From an uncultured Clostridia bacterium (GTDB lineage Bacteria > Bacillota > Clostridia > Christensenellales > Borkfalkiaceae), in assembly GCA_947632195.1 (NCBI GenBank), contig CANROE010000005.1, forward strand, positions 1 through 64,000: a DNA stretch of 64,000 nucleotides, read 5' to 3'. The notes beneath the pieces were generated by a model, which was given only the letters and a program-made list of their open reading frames with translations, had not been told where the DNA came from and made no database searches. The translations under genes and the position numbers were made by a program. Shown one piece after another: positions 1-9,448 of this stretch (the stretch's first letter is position 1; every line of letters begins with the position of its first letter).

Positions 1-71
1 ACCTGCAACTACAAGGACGGAACAATTCGCATCTCGTTAGAGGAAATCGAGCGTTCGGATTTGTTATCAAA

Positions 72-148
72 TGGTGTGTCCGACAGGAGTCGAACCTGCG
101 GCCTCAAGCTCCGGAGGCTTGCGCTCTATCCAACTGAGCTACGGGCAC
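72..148 (-). tRNA. tRNA-Arg (anticodon CCG)
   Basis: On the minus strand a full cloverleaf can be folded. It has acceptor GTGCCCG/CGGACAC, D stem GCTC/GAGC, anticodon stem CAAGC/GCTTG with loop CTCCGGA (anticodon CCG, reading CGG Arg codons), T arm GCAGG TTCGACT CCTGT, discriminator A and an encoded CCA (72-74 on the plus strand). One acceptor pair is a C4-A69 mismatch. The gene sits alone, divergent from mnmA. Confidence 0.93.
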
Positions 149-167
149 ATTTCTCTCTTGTTTCTCC

Positions 168-173
168 ATTATA
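168..173 (-). promoter_or_regulatory. Probable -10 box of the tRNA-Arg gene
   Basis: The minus strand carries TATAAT ending 20 nt before the tRNA 5' end. No good -35 hexamer is visible at 17 nt. Confidence 0.5.
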
Positions 174-194
174 GCACATTCTTCCGAAAAATGC

Positions 195-223
195 TTTATA
201 TTTTTGCGCGAATATGGTAAAAT
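195..223 (+). promoter_or_regulatory. Candidate sigma-A promoter of mnmA
   Basis: TTTATA (195-200), a 17-nt spacer and TAAAAT (218-223), with an extended -10 TG at 215-216. It lies 30 nt upstream of the GTG start. Confidence 0.5.
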
Positions 224-225
224 AA

Positions 226-2003
<1,778 letters not shown>

Positions 2004-2046
2004 AGTCAAAAAGATTAAGGTATAAAATTTTTTCAACCCGTCAATA

Positions 2047-2070
2047 ACCTCCGCGAAGAAGAGCGGAGGT
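2047..2070 (+). promoter_or_regulatory. Hairpin sequestering the spoIIR Shine-Dalgarno
   Basis: ACCTCCGC (2047-2054) and GCGGAGGT (2063-2070) form a perfect 8-bp stem around the loop GAAGAAGA. The 3' arm contains the GGAGG ribosome binding site, placed 7 nt before the spoIIR ATG at 2077. When folded, it would hide the site. There is no T-run, so it does not look like a terminator. Confidence 0.6.
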
Positions 2071-2076
2071 CGTTTT

Positions 2077-2607
2077 ATGAAAAAAATTGCGGTAATTCTT
2101 TTGTTGGTCGTGTCAATTGCCGTCACCGTGTTTGCGTTTGGCGGGTTCAAGGGACAGGATGGGGAGAACACGTCCTATCTGCGGATACATATCCGCGCCG
2201 ATTCCAACGCGCAGGAGGCGCAGGCGGTCAAGTACAAGGTGCGAGATAAGGTGGTGGAACTCCTCACGCCCATCGTGGCGGAGTGCGAAAGCAAGGAAGA
2301 GGCCATGCAAAAGATCGCCGCCTCCCTCGGAAAGGTGGAGGAAACCGCCGCAGAGGTCCTGCATGCTAACGGATTTTCTTATGGCGCGCGGGCGAGCCTG
2401 AAAAGAGAGGAATTCCCCACACGGGTGTATGAAAACGTCACTTTGGAGGCAGGCGTTTACGACGCGCTCATCTTGGAGCTCGGCTCGGGGAAGGGGGATA
2501 ATTGGTGGTGCGTGGTCTATCCGCCCCTCTGCTTTGCGGGCGGAAACGGAAACATTGTCTATAAAAGCAAGATCGCCGAGATCATCAAAAAGTTTTTCGG
2601 GGAATAA
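2077..2607 (+). CDS. spoIIR: Stage II sporulation protein R (SpoIIR)
   Basis: The 176-aa protein starts with an N-terminal membrane/signal segment (residues 3-21). The conserved SpoIIR core follows: YLRIHIRADSNAQEAQAVKYKVRD and, near the C-terminus, the hallmark GKGDNWWCVVYPPLCF. In Bacillus SpoIIR is made in the forespore and secreted to trigger SpoIIGA cleavage of pro-sigma-E in the mother cell. Here it implies, but does not prove, that the organism sporulates. The gene is monocistronic in appearance: the YjbR gene ends 73 nt upstream and a new promoter follows downstream. No convincing sigma-F promoter was found by eye. Its ribosome binding site lies in a hairpin. Confidence 0.95.
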   Translation: MKKIAVILLLVVSIAVTVFAFGGFKGQDGENTSYLRIHIRADSNAQEAQAVKYKVRDKVVELLTPIVAECESKEEAMQKIAASLGKVEETAAEVLHANGFSYGARASLKREEFPTRVYENVTLEAGVYDALILELGSGKGDNWWCVVYPPLCFAGGNGNIVYKSKIAEIIKKFFGE

Positions 2608-2618
2608 AGAGGGAATTG

Positions 2619-2647
2619 TTGATTTAACAGCAAAACTGTGATATAAT
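2619..2647 (+). promoter_or_regulatory. Promoter of the GIY-YIG gene
   Basis: TTGATT (2619-2624), a 17-nt spacer and TATAAT (2642-2647), with extended -10 TG at 2639-2640. Confidence 0.7.
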
Positions 2648-2670
2648 AAAAATAAACAAAGGAGAAACGT

Positions 2671-3357
2671 ATGGACAACGAGCAAAAAGAACAGGGCGTT
2701 ATCTATATCCTCACAAATCCCTCCTTCCCCGATTATGTTAAAATCGGATATGCGGATAACATCGAAAAGCGGCTTGCGCAACTCAACCGCAGCGAATGCG
2801 TGCCGTTTGCCTTTCGGGTATATGCGGTTTACGGTGTGCAGTCCCGTCTCTCGGATATCGAACTCCATAAGATCATCGACAATTTGAACCCCAACTTGCG
2901 GGCGATCGAAAATTTCGAGGGGAAAAAGCGGGTGCGCGAATTTTACGCCATGAGCGCGGAGGACGCATACGCGCTCCTCGAAGGGATCGCCAAGATCACG
3001 GGAAGCGTAAAACGGTTGCACAAAATCGCGCCGAACAAGGCGGAGCGGGAAGCGGAGGAGCTCGCCGAAGAGATCGAAACAGAAAGCCACGAGCGGCGGG
3101 AAAATTTCTCTTTTGCAAAGTGCGGAATTCCCGTGGGTGCGGAACTTGTATTTGTGCAAGACCCTTCCGTCCGTTGCACCGTAGCCGATGAACGCAGAGT
3201 TTCCTATCAGGGGCAAACTTATTCGATGAGCAGACTTGCAAGAGAATTGCTCCGGAGCAAAGGGCCCGTGCAAGGAACGTTGTATTTTGTCTATGAAGGG
3301 GAGGTCCTCACCGACCGAAGATATCGTCTGGAACGGGAGAACAAGTGGGATAAATAA
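2671..3357 (+). CDS. GIY-YIG nuclease-domain protein with C-terminal RAMA/DUF4357-like domain
   Basis: The 228-aa protein has an N-terminal GIY-YIG/T5orf172-type fold, with VIYILTNPSF (residues 10-19) and YVKIGYADNIEKRLAQLN (22-39). A predicted helical linker follows at about 110-145. The C-terminal segment from about residue 150 (GAELVFVQDPSVRCTVADER, YQGQTYSMSRLARELL) resembles the small domain found in restriction-linked proteins (RAMA/DUF4357 type). It has its own promoter and an AAGGAG site. No methylase or other restriction gene is adjacent. The family includes homing, repair and restriction nucleases; the role here is unknown. Confidence 0.8.
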   Translation: MDNEQKEQGVIYILTNPSFPDYVKIGYADNIEKRLAQLNRSECVPFAFRVYAVYGVQSRLSDIELHKIIDNLNPNLRAIENFEGKKRVREFYAMSAEDAYALLEGIAKITGSVKRLHKIAPNKAEREAEELAEEIETESHERRENFSFAKCGIPVGAELVFVQDPSVRCTVADERRVSYQGQTYSMSRLARELLRSKGPVQGTLYFVYEGEVLTDRRYRLERENKWDK

Positions 3358-3369
3358 AAAACGAAAAAT

Positions 3370-3402
3370 GGCGCCGCCGTTGCGATTCGCAACGGCGGCG
3401 CC
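3370..3402 (-). terminator. Rho-independent terminator of the 53-codon gene
   Basis: A perfect 15-bp stem (GGCGCCGCCGTTGCG / CGCAACGGCGGCGCC) has a 3-nt loop. On the minus strand it is followed by ATTTTTCGTTTTTTATT, a good U-tract. It lies 6 nt past the stop of the small minus-strand gene and could also stop transcripts of the GIY-YIG gene from the other side. Confidence 0.85.
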
Positions 3403-3408
3403 GTGTAC

Positions 3409-3570
3409 TTATTTGTTTTTGCTTGCTTTTTTGGCGGCTTTTTCCGCTTTTTTCCTCTCGTTTGCGGCTTTGAGGTCGCGTGCGCGCGCCGCTTTTGCCT
3501 GCGCTATGGCGCTGTCCGCCCTTGCCTGCGAATATGTCGGGTCGGATTGACCCCATCTGTTCCAATTCAT
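3409..3570 (-). CDS. Small Ala/Lys-rich protein, 53 aa
   Basis: This small gene reads MNWNRWGQSDPTYSQ at its N-terminus and then becomes a charged Ala/Lys/Arg-rich helix ending KKASKNK. Support comes from a strong GGAGGTG ribosome binding site 5 nt before the ATG and a textbook terminator with U-tract directly after the TAA. It faces away from the neighbouring GIY-YIG gene. I do not recognise the family. The basic Ala/Lys tail looks like nucleic-acid-binding tails of histone-like proteins, but this could be simple composition. Confidence 0.75.
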   Translation of the reverse strand: MNWNRWGQSDPTYSQARADSAIAQAKAARARDLKAANERKKAEKAAKKASKNK

Positions 3571-4162
3571 AGTCCCACCTCCGCAGTTTTATTTTCGTTG
3601 CTTTTTTAGAATGAGGTAGAGATTTCTCCACGCGGTCGCGCTGTTCCCTTGGCCGAAATGACAATTTAGGAATGTGCCCCCACCTGTCACCTACGGTGCC
3701 ACCCGCCCCCTTGATAAGGGGGCAGATCTTTTGCCTTCTTGCTGTCCCTGAAAGGGAAAGTGGCATGAGCGCAGCGAATGCCGAAAGGGTTCCAACCCCT
3801 CAGTCACTCACTTAGTGCGTGACAGCTCCCCTCATAGGGGCGCCAAGTTGCCCCCCCCACTTAATTTCCCTCCCAAGGAGGGGGTTCCGCCGAGAGCCGT
3901 AGCGCGAATTCATTTCGCGTTAAATTCCCCAATCACTGCGCGTTGGAAAACCACGTTTTTCCATAAGCGCACACAATTTGCCGCACTCTTACGGCTTAGT
4001 GTTCGATGGAACGAACGAGAGGATAACTAAGTTAAGGCGCACACGCCAATTTCCTCACGGCGTTTATTTTCGACCGACACCCCTTCCGTCACGCGCTATG
4101 CGCGTGACACCCACCCCTCCAAGGCGTGGGCAAGGGGGAGGGAGAAAAGAAACGCGTGAATA
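3571..4162. repeat. Composite intergenic repeat patch
   Basis: This 592-bp stretch has no convincing gene. It contains repeat modules also found elsewhere in the window. A 47-nt module lies at 3619-3665 (copy at 17880-17926). A 110-nt module starting CTTGCTGTCC lies at 3738-3847 (inverted relative to 11951-12055, 17029-17131 and 54395-54513). A third module lies at 4075-4130 (related to 54520-54567) and contains a perfect hairpin at 4088-4108. The rest shows no coding pattern. Confidence 0.8.
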
Positions 4163-4789
4163 TTATATCTTGCTATATCCATACGAATTGACGAGGGCGT
4201 CGATCTTGATCCCCGCGCGGCAGAAAGGACACTCGCTCGCGGGGAACGAACTGTATTTGTGAATATCTTCCACGCCGAAGAGCCGCACCACGGGAATGTT
4301 CTTAAACGAGAAGTTCCCGCCGAATACTGCCGCCGCGCCCACCGTTTCGCCGCCGTAGTAGCGGATCCCTTCGAGCGCGCTCGCAAGGGTGAGGCCCGTC
4401 GTCGCGGTCGCCGTCAAGAGCAGCACCCGCTTGTTTTTCACATAGGGGGAGAGATTGTCCCGTAAGATCATCATGTCGCCCGTCACCTCGGGAGAGACGA
4501 CGGCAATGTCCGCCCCGCGATTGATGCCGCTCTCCGCAAGTTCGCTCGCGAGGAATGCGCCGATCATCTTGGTGCGCTCCAAGGTGATGATGGTGTCGAC
4601 GGGGGAAGAGTAAAAGCTCTCCGCAAACAGCTTTGCCGCCTCCCGTGCCATGTTCATCTCCGATTTCACCGCCGTCATGTCAATGCAGTGGCTCACATGG
4701 GAGTGCTGGGTGGCAAAGTGCCCCTCGATCACGCGGATCTTCACTTTTTTGTTTCTTCTTGCGGTAAGTTCCAAACCTCTGGTCTCCAT
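4163..4789 (-). CDS. Orotate phosphoribosyltransferase-like protein with altered PRPP loop
   Basis: The 208-aa protein has the PyrE-like type I PRTase layout, with TIITLERTKMIGAFLASEL near the middle and GADIAVVSPEVTG before the loop. The PRPP-binding loop, normally two acidic residues before xxTTG, reads VLLLTATATTGLT here, so the acidic pair is replaced by Thr-Ala. The C-terminus has HKYSSFPASECPFCRAG, with a CPFC pair suggesting metal binding. Start chosen at the ATG before ETRGLEL because GGGG precedes it; an ATG 10 codons upstream has no site. It may be a regulator or diverged enzyme rather than a true OPRT. No pyrimidine genes are near. Confidence 0.75.
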   Translation of the reverse strand: METRGLELTARRNKKVKIRVIEGHFATQHSHVSHCIDMTAVKSEMNMAREAAKLFAESFYSSPVDTIITLERTKMIGAFLASELAESGINRGADIAVVSPEVTGDMMILRDNLSPYVKNKRVLLLTATATTGLTLASALEGIRYYGGETVGAAAVFGGNFSFKNIPVVRLFGVEDIHKYSSFPASECPFCRAGIKIDALVNSYGYSKI

Positions 4790-4820
4790 ATTGTTTCCCC
4801 TGAATGAGATCTTTTCCATT

Positions 4821-4849
4821 ATTTTAATACATTTTCGGGGCAAAGTAAA
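4821..4849 (-). promoter_or_regulatory. Promoter of the PRTase-like gene
   Basis: The minus strand reads TTTACT, a 17-nt spacer and TAAAAT. It is back to back with the grpE promoter. Confidence 0.55.
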
Positions 4850-4911
4850 GGGCGGACGGAAAATTTTCCGAAAAAGTTGGAAAAAAACAAAAAAAATTTG
4901 CCCGAAAGCGT

Positions 4912-4940
4912 TTGAACTTTCTCTTTTGGCATTATATTTA
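4912..4940 (+). promoter_or_regulatory. Promoter of grpE-dnaK-dnaJ
   Basis: TTGAAC (4912-4917), a 17-nt spacer and TATTTA (4935-4940). No CIRCE inverted repeat (TTAGCACTC-N9-GAGTGCTAA) is visible between here and the grpE start, and no hrcA gene precedes the operon. Confidence 0.5.
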
Positions 4941-4989
4941 GGTATGGAAAAGCGCAGGTAGCGCGAAAAGACAAAACGGCGGTACAACA

Positions 4990-5535
4990 GTGGACAAGAA
5001 AAAGAAACAAGAAGAGCCCGAGCAGCAGACGGCCGAGCCCGACTGCCGGCCCGCAGCCGAAGAGCCCGCAAAAGCACCCGAGCAACCCGAGCAGCCCGAC
5101 CCGCTCGAAGTCGCAAAGGCGGAGGCGGAAGATTTCAAGCGCAAATGGTATTCGGTGACGGCGGAGTATGAAAATTACCGCAAGCGCACGGCGCGCGAGG
5201 GCGCCCGCCGCTACGAGGAGGGACGCGCGGACGTCGTTGGCAAGCTCTTCCCCATTGCGGACAATCTGGAACGCGCGCTCGCGGTTTGTAGCGACGAGGC
5301 GACCAGGAAAGGGATCTCCATGGTGACGGCGAGCTTTGAAAATCTGCTCAAAGAGGAGAAGATCGAAATCATCGATCCCTTGGGCAAAGAGTTCGACGCC
5401 GAGGAGTGCGAAGCGATCATGGCGGTCGACCCCGAAGAGGGGGAAGTGAGCGGAACCGTAAAACAGGTGTACCGGAAAGGATACAAACAGAGCGGCAAGG
5501 TGCTCCGCTACGCGCAAGTCGTCGTGATCAGATAA
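4990..5535 (+). CDS. grpE: GrpE nucleotide exchange factor
   Basis: The 181-aa protein is the exchange factor that releases ADP from DnaK. It has an acidic/Pro-rich disordered N-terminus (residues 1-38) and a long coiled-coil helix from VAKAEAEDFKRKWYSVTAEYENYRKR. The C-terminal beta domain follows, with FDAEECEAIMAVDPEEGEVSGTVKQVYRKGYK and a final VLRYAQVVVIR. The start is GTG with only a weak upstream purine stretch. It heads the chaperone operon, 48 nt before dnaK. The usual Clostridia partner hrcA is absent from its upstream position. Confidence 0.96.
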   Translation: MDKKKKQEEPEQQTAEPDCRPAAEEPAKAPEQPEQPDPLEVAKAEAEDFKRKWYSVTAEYENYRKRTAREGARRYEEGRADVVGKLFPIADNLERALAVCSDEATRKGISMVTASFENLLKEEKIEIIDPLGKEFDAEECEAIMAVDPEEGEVSGTVKQVYRKGYKQSGKVLRYAQVVVIR

Positions 5536-5583
5536 ATCAATCAAAAATAAAAATTTGTCAATTAAAAGAGAGGAATAAAGAAT

Positions 5584-7383
5584 ATGTCTAAAACGATCGG
5601 TATTGATTTGGGAACAACCAACTCCTGCGTGGCAGTCATGGAGGGCGGCGAGCCCGTCGTCATCGCCAACGCAGAGGGCAGCAGAACGACCCCGTCCGTC
5701 GTGGCATTCCAAAAGGACGGCTCCCGTGTTGTCGGGCAGGTGGCGAAGCGCCAGGCGGTCGCCAATCCCGACAAGACGGTCAGCTCCATCAAACGGAAGA
5801 TGGGATCGGACTATAAAGTAAAGATCGACGAAAAGTCCTATTCGCCGCAGGAGATCTCCGCCATGATTTTGAGCAAGCTCAAAGCGGACGCGGAGGCCTA
5901 TCTCGGCAGCAAGGTGACGGACGCCGTCATCACTTGCCCCGCCTACTTCACCGACGCGCAGCGCCAGGCGACCAAGGACGCGGGCAAGATCGCGGGGCTC
6001 AACGTTCTGCGTATCATCAACGAACCCACGGCTGCCGCCCTTTCCTACGGGCTCGACAAGGACAAAGAGAGCAGCAAGGTCATGATCTACGACCTCGGCG
6101 GCGGCACCTTCGATGTTTCCATTCTCGAAATTTCGGACGGCGTGTTTGAAGTGCTCGCGACGAACGGCAACAACATGCTCGGCGGCGACGACTTCGATAA
6201 GCGCCTCATGGACTACATGGTGGAAGAATTCAAAAAGAGCCACGGCGTTGACCTTTCCAAGGACAAGATGGCGATGCAGCGTCTCAAAGAGGCGGCCGAA
6301 AAGGCGAAGATCGAGCTCTCGGGCATGACGAGCACCTCCGTCTCCCTGCCCTTCATCTCCATGACGGACGCGGGACCCGCCCACCTCGAACTCGACATCA
6401 CCCGCCAGAAATTCGAGGCGCTCATTTCCGACCTCGTCGAAAAGACGGCCGAGCCCATGCGCCTTGCGATGAAGGACGCAGGTCTTTCCTATAACGACAT
6501 CTCCAAAGTCATTCTTGTGGGCGGCTCCACCCGTGTGCCCGCTGTCGTCGAAAAGGTCAAGCAGATCACGGGCAAGGAACCCTTCAAGGGGATCAACCCC
6601 GACGAATGCGTGGCGGTCGGCGCGGCCATTCAGGGCGGCGTGCTCTCGGGTGAGGTGAAAGACGTGCTCCTTCTCGACGTTATGCCCCTCTCCCTCGGGA
6701 TCGAGACGCTCGGCGGCGTGTTCACCCGCCTCATCGACAGAAATACCACCATTCCCACCCACAAGAGCCAGGTGTTCTCCACGGCGGCGGACAACCAGAC
6801 AACGGTGGAGATCCACGTTCTTCAAGGTGAGCGCGAATTCTGCCGCGACAACAAGACGATGGGCAAGTTCACCTTGACGGGGATCGCACCCGCGCCTCGC
6901 GGCATTCCGCAGATCGAAGTCACCTTCGACGTGGACGCCAACGGCATTGTGCATGTCGAGGCGAAGGACCTCGGCACGGGCAAGAGCACGGACATCACCA
7001 TCACTTCCTCCACCAATCTCTCCGAAGAGGAGATCGACAGGGCGGTGAAGGAGGCGGAACGCTTTGCCGAAGAGGACAAGAAACGCAAGCAGAAGGTGGA
7101 AGAGCACAACAAGCTCGACGGGCTCATCTTCTCGGTGGAACAGACGGTGAAAGAGAGCGGCGACAAGCTCACCGAGGACGACAAGGCGACTTTGAACGCG
7201 GCGGTCGAAGAGGCGAAAAAGGCGCTCGATTCGGACGACGAAGAGAAGTACAAGGCGGCGTTTGAAGAACTCTCGAACAAAGTGCAGCCCGTGTTTGCAA
7301 AGCTGTATCAGCAGGCGGGCGGCGCGCAGGGCGCACCCGATCCCAACGGCGCGAACAGCGGGGACGAAGAGTTCCACCAGTAA
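5584..7383 (+). CDS. dnaK: Chaperone DnaK (Hsp70)
   Basis: The 599-aa Hsp70 is slightly short for the family. ATPase motifs are [19 protein letters not shown] (residues 5-23), [29 protein letters not shown] and [13 protein letters not shown]. The N-terminal region lacks the insertion of proteobacterial DnaK, as expected for a Gram-positive. The substrate-binding domain includes [17 protein letters not shown] and a helical lid. The tail is GA-rich, ending DEEFHQ. GAGAGG lies before the ATG. It works with GrpE upstream and DnaJ downstream to refold proteins in the cytoplasm. Confidence 0.99.
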   Translation: MSKTIGIDLGTTNSCVAVMEGGEPVVIANAEGSRTTPSVVAFQKDGSRVVGQVAKRQAVANPDKTVSSIKRKMGSDYKVKIDEKSYSPQEISAMILSKLKADAEAYLGSKVTDAVITCPAYFTDAQRQATKDAGKIAGLNVLRIINEPTAAALSYGLDKDKESSKVMIYDLGGGTFDVSILEISDGVFEVLATNGNNMLGGDDFDKRLMDYMVEEFKKSHGVDLSKDKMAMQRLKEAAEKAKIELSGMTSTSVSLPFISMTDAGPAHLELDITRQKFEALISDLVEKTAEPMRLAMKDAGLSYNDISKVILVGGSTRVPAVVEKVKQITGKEPFKGINPDECVAVGAAIQGGVLSGEVKDVLLLDVMPLSLGIETLGGVFTRLIDRNTTIPTHKSQVFSTAADNQTTVEIHVLQGEREFCRDNKTMGKFTLTGIAPAPRGIPQIEVTFDVDANGIVHVEAKDLGTGKSTDITITSSTNLSEEEIDRAVKEAERFAEEDKKRKQKVEEHNKLDGLIFSVEQTVKESGDKLTEDDKATLNAAVEEAKKALDSDDEEKYKAAFEELSNKVQPVFAKLYQQAGGAQGAPDPNGANSGDEEFHQ

Positions 7384-7424
7384 CGGCCGGATAAAACTTA
7401 AAACCATCTTTTTCGGAGAAACTC

Positions 7425-7457
7425 CGCCCGCCCGCGCGCGTTAAGTGCGGGCGGGCG
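7425..7457 (+). promoter_or_regulatory. GC-rich hairpin between dnaK and dnaJ
   Basis: CGCCCGCCCGC (7425-7435) and GCGGGCGGGCG (7447-7457) form a perfect 11-bp stem with an 11-nt loop, ending 17 nt before the dnaJ ATG. There is no clean U-tract (ATCTTTTGT follows at a distance). It may lower dnaJ output or protect dnaK mRNA; this is inference. Confidence 0.6.
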
Positions 7458-7474
7458 AGGCAATCTTTTGTATT

Positions 7475-8599
7475 ATGGCTGAGAAAAAAAATTATTACGA
7501 AGTCCTCGGCGTCGCTAAGAATGCGACCGAGGAAGAGATCAAATCGGCATACAGAAAGCTCGCAAAGCAGTATCACCCCGATCTTCACCCCGGAGATGCG
7601 GCTGCGGCGGAGAAATTCAAGGAGATCAACGAGGCAAACGAGACCCTTTCCGACAAGCAGAAACGCGCCGCATACGACTATGAGCTCGAACATCCCGGTA
7701 TGGGCGGCATGGGCGGCATGGGCGGTTTTGAAGGCGCGGGTTTCAGCGGTTTCGGGGATATTTTCGAGTCGATCTTCCAGGGATTCGGCGGCGGCACGGC
7801 GCACAGGGACGACACGGGAGACGACATCCAGATCGAGATGAAACTCTCCTTCATGGACGCCGTAAAGGGGTGCGTCAAAGATCTTACCTACATGCGCAAC
7901 GAGCCCTGCGCGGCCTGTAAAGGCACGGGCGCGAAGGGCGGCACGGCCCAAAAACCCTGTTCCAAATGCGGCGGCAGGGGACAAGTGCGTTTCGCGCAGG
8001 ACACCCTCTTCGGCAGAACGGTGCGGGTGGGTCCCTGTCCCGACTGCGGCGGCACGGGCAATATCATTCTAGAAAAATGCCCGGACTGCAAGGGCAAGGG
8101 CTATGTCCGCAGAGAGACGACCGTCTCTTTGAATATTCCCGCAGGCGTGGACACCAATTCTTACATCCGTAAGCGCGGCTTTGGACAGGCGGGCAAAAAC
8201 GGCGCGGCGGCGGGCGATCTTCTCGTCGTGTTCCGCGTGGAGCCGCATAAACTGTTCAAGCGGGATAAGAACGATCTGTATCTCGATCTGCCCATTCCTT
8301 TTTCGGTCGCGGCGCTCGGCGGCACGGTCAAAGTCCCCGATGTAGACGATACGTTCGAGTATAACATTCCCGAAGGCACGCAGAGCGGCACGACCTTTAC
8401 CGTGCGCGGCAAGGGGTTGAAAACGAGGACGGGCACGGGCAATCTCTACCTCAAAGTGTTCGTGGAAGTGCCGACGCGGCTCTCCAAGGAGCAGAAAAAG
8501 AAACTCGAAGAAGCAACTTCGTTCGACATCAGGCAATACGACAAAGCCAAAAAATTTGCCGATAACGTCTCAGCCCTCTACGGCAAAGATCCCTACTGA
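7475..8599 (+). CDS. dnaJ: Co-chaperone DnaJ (Hsp40)
   Basis: The 374-aa type I J-protein stimulates DnaK ATP hydrolysis and delivers substrates. The J domain ([23 protein letters not shown]) carries the essential HPD in [10 protein letters not shown] short Gly/Phe region ([20 protein letters not shown]) follows. All four zinc-finger repeats are present: [24 protein letters not shown] and CPDCKGKG. C-terminal substrate domains complete it. The start was set at [12 protein letters not shown], because 10 in-frame codons upstream run into the intergenic hairpin. GAGG (7457-7460), partly in the hairpin, is the best ribosome site. It ends the operon at a terminator. Confidence 0.98.
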   Translation: MAEKKNYYEVLGVAKNATEEEIKSAYRKLAKQYHPDLHPGDAAAAEKFKEINEANETLSDKQKRAAYDYELEHPGMGGMGGMGGFEGAGFSGFGDIFESIFQGFGGGTAHRDDTGDDIQIEMKLSFMDAVKGCVKDLTYMRNEPCAACKGTGAKGGTAQKPCSKCGGRGQVRFAQDTLFGRTVRVGPCPDCGGTGNIILEKCPDCKGKGYVRRETTVSLNIPAGVDTNSYIRKRGFGQAGKNGAAAGDLLVVFRVEPHKLFKRDKNDLYLDLPIPFSVAALGGTVKVPDVDDTFEYNIPEGTQSGTTFTVRGKGLKTRTGTGNLYLKVFVEVPTRLSKEQKKKLEEATSFDIRQYDKAKKFADNVSALYGKDPY

Positions 8600-8602
8600 A
8601 AC

Positions 8603-8624
8603 AACTCCCTTCGGGGAGTTTTTT
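8603..8624 (+). terminator. Terminator of the dnaJ operon
   Basis: AACTCCC TTCG GGGAGTT followed by a T-run. The stem is 7 bp with a stable UUCG loop. Confidence 0.9.
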
Positions 8625-8681
8625 CGGCGCTATTTTCACGGAACATTTACAAACGTCATAGGAAATTATGATTGCGAGCGC

Positions 8682-8711
8682 TTGTCAATTTCCCCTCGGG
8701 CGTGATATAAT
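8682..8711 (+). promoter_or_regulatory. Promoter of the ABC/FtsX exporter
   Basis: TTGTCA (8682-8687), an 18-nt spacer and TATAAT (8706-8711), with extended -10 TG at 8703-8704. Confidence 0.7.
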
Positions 8712-8752
8712 ACAGAGAAAGAAAACAGAGAGGAAAGTCATCGGAGAAGTCA

Positions 8753-9448
8753 ATGGAAGGGTTAAAAGTAAGCGATCTGAAAAAAACATACGGGAGCGGG
8801 CAGCGCACGGTGAAAGCGCTCGGCGGCGTCTCTTTTGAAATCTCCGCAGGCGAGTTCACCGTCATTTTAGGGCCGAGCGGCTCGGGCAAGAGCACGCTTT
8901 TGAACGTGCTGGGCGGTATGGACAGGGCGGACGGCGGCTCTGCGCTCGTGTTCGGCAAGGACATCACCTCCTATAATGCGAAACAGCTCGTCTCCTACCG
9001 CCGCCGCGACATCGGATTTGTCTTTCAGTTTTATAATCTCATGCCCAATTTAACGGCACGGGAGAACGTTGCGATCGCCCGCTGCGCAGGGAGTATGGAG
9101 GAGAGCGAGGCACTGGAAAGAGTCGGGCTCTCCGAGCGGGGGAACAACTTCCCCTCCCAGCTCTCGGGCGGCGAACAGCAGCGCGTTGCGATCGCCCGCG
9201 CCATCGTGAAAAAACCGCCCCTCCTTCTTTGCGACGAGCCCACGGGCGCGCTCGATTCCAAGACGGGGCGCAAGATCGTGGCTCTTCTGCGCGAGCTGAA
9301 AAGGGAATACGGCACCACGGTCATCGTCGTGACCCACAATGCGAAACTTGCACAGGTCGCAGACCGTGTGATCACCCTTTCGGACGGAAAGGCGGTAGGA
9401 AACGTCGTAAACGAACATCCCGTCGAGGCAGGTGAGATAGAGTGGTAA
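8753..9448 (+). CDS. ABC transporter ATP-binding protein (MacB/LolD/BceA type)
   Basis: The 231-aa ATPase energises the permease encoded next to it. Walker A is GPSGSGKST (about residues 43-51), the signature is LSGGEQQRVAIARA and Walker B is LLLCDEPTGALD, with the family-specific TGALD ending. The D-loop and switch His (VIVVTHN) are intact. GGAGAAG precedes the ATG. The stop overlaps the permease GTG start by 7 nt (9442-9448), so translation is coupled. Relatives export lipoproteins or peptides, or sense antimicrobials. No two-component system is beside it, so a BceAB-style role is not indicated. Confidence 0.93.
   Translation: MEGLKVSDLKKTYGSGQRTVKALGGVSFEISAGEFTVILGPSGSGKSTLLNVLGGMDRADGGSALVFGKDITSYNAKQLVSYRRRDIGFVFQFYNLMPNLTARENVAIARCAGSMEESEALERVGLSERGNNFPSQLSGGEQQRVAIARAIVKKPPLLLCDEPTGALDSKTGRKIVALLRELKREYGTTVIVVTHNAKLAQVADRVITLSDGKAVGNVVNEHPVEAGEIEW

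Larger units (their letters stand above)
1..174 (+). other. Open frame running through the antisense of the tRNA (possible 3' gene end)
   Basis: Frame 1 is open from the window edge to a TAG at 172-174. The first 22 codons read like a plausible hydrophilic protein (NYKDGTIRISLEEIERSDLL), but the rest is the antisense of the tRNA-Arg gene. Such tails are typical of false gene ends. It could be the C-terminus of a gene starting outside the window, or noise. Confidence 0.2.

Noticed and set aside
4940-4989. CIRCE operator for the chaperone operon
   Set aside because: I looked for TTAGCACTC/GAGTGCTAA arms upstream of grpE and found neither.
4819-7407. 862-codon open frame antisense to grpE-dnaK
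   Set aside because: It lies opposite strongly conserved dnaK, has repetitive His/Arg/Leu composition and matches nothing. It arises from the codon bias of dnaK.
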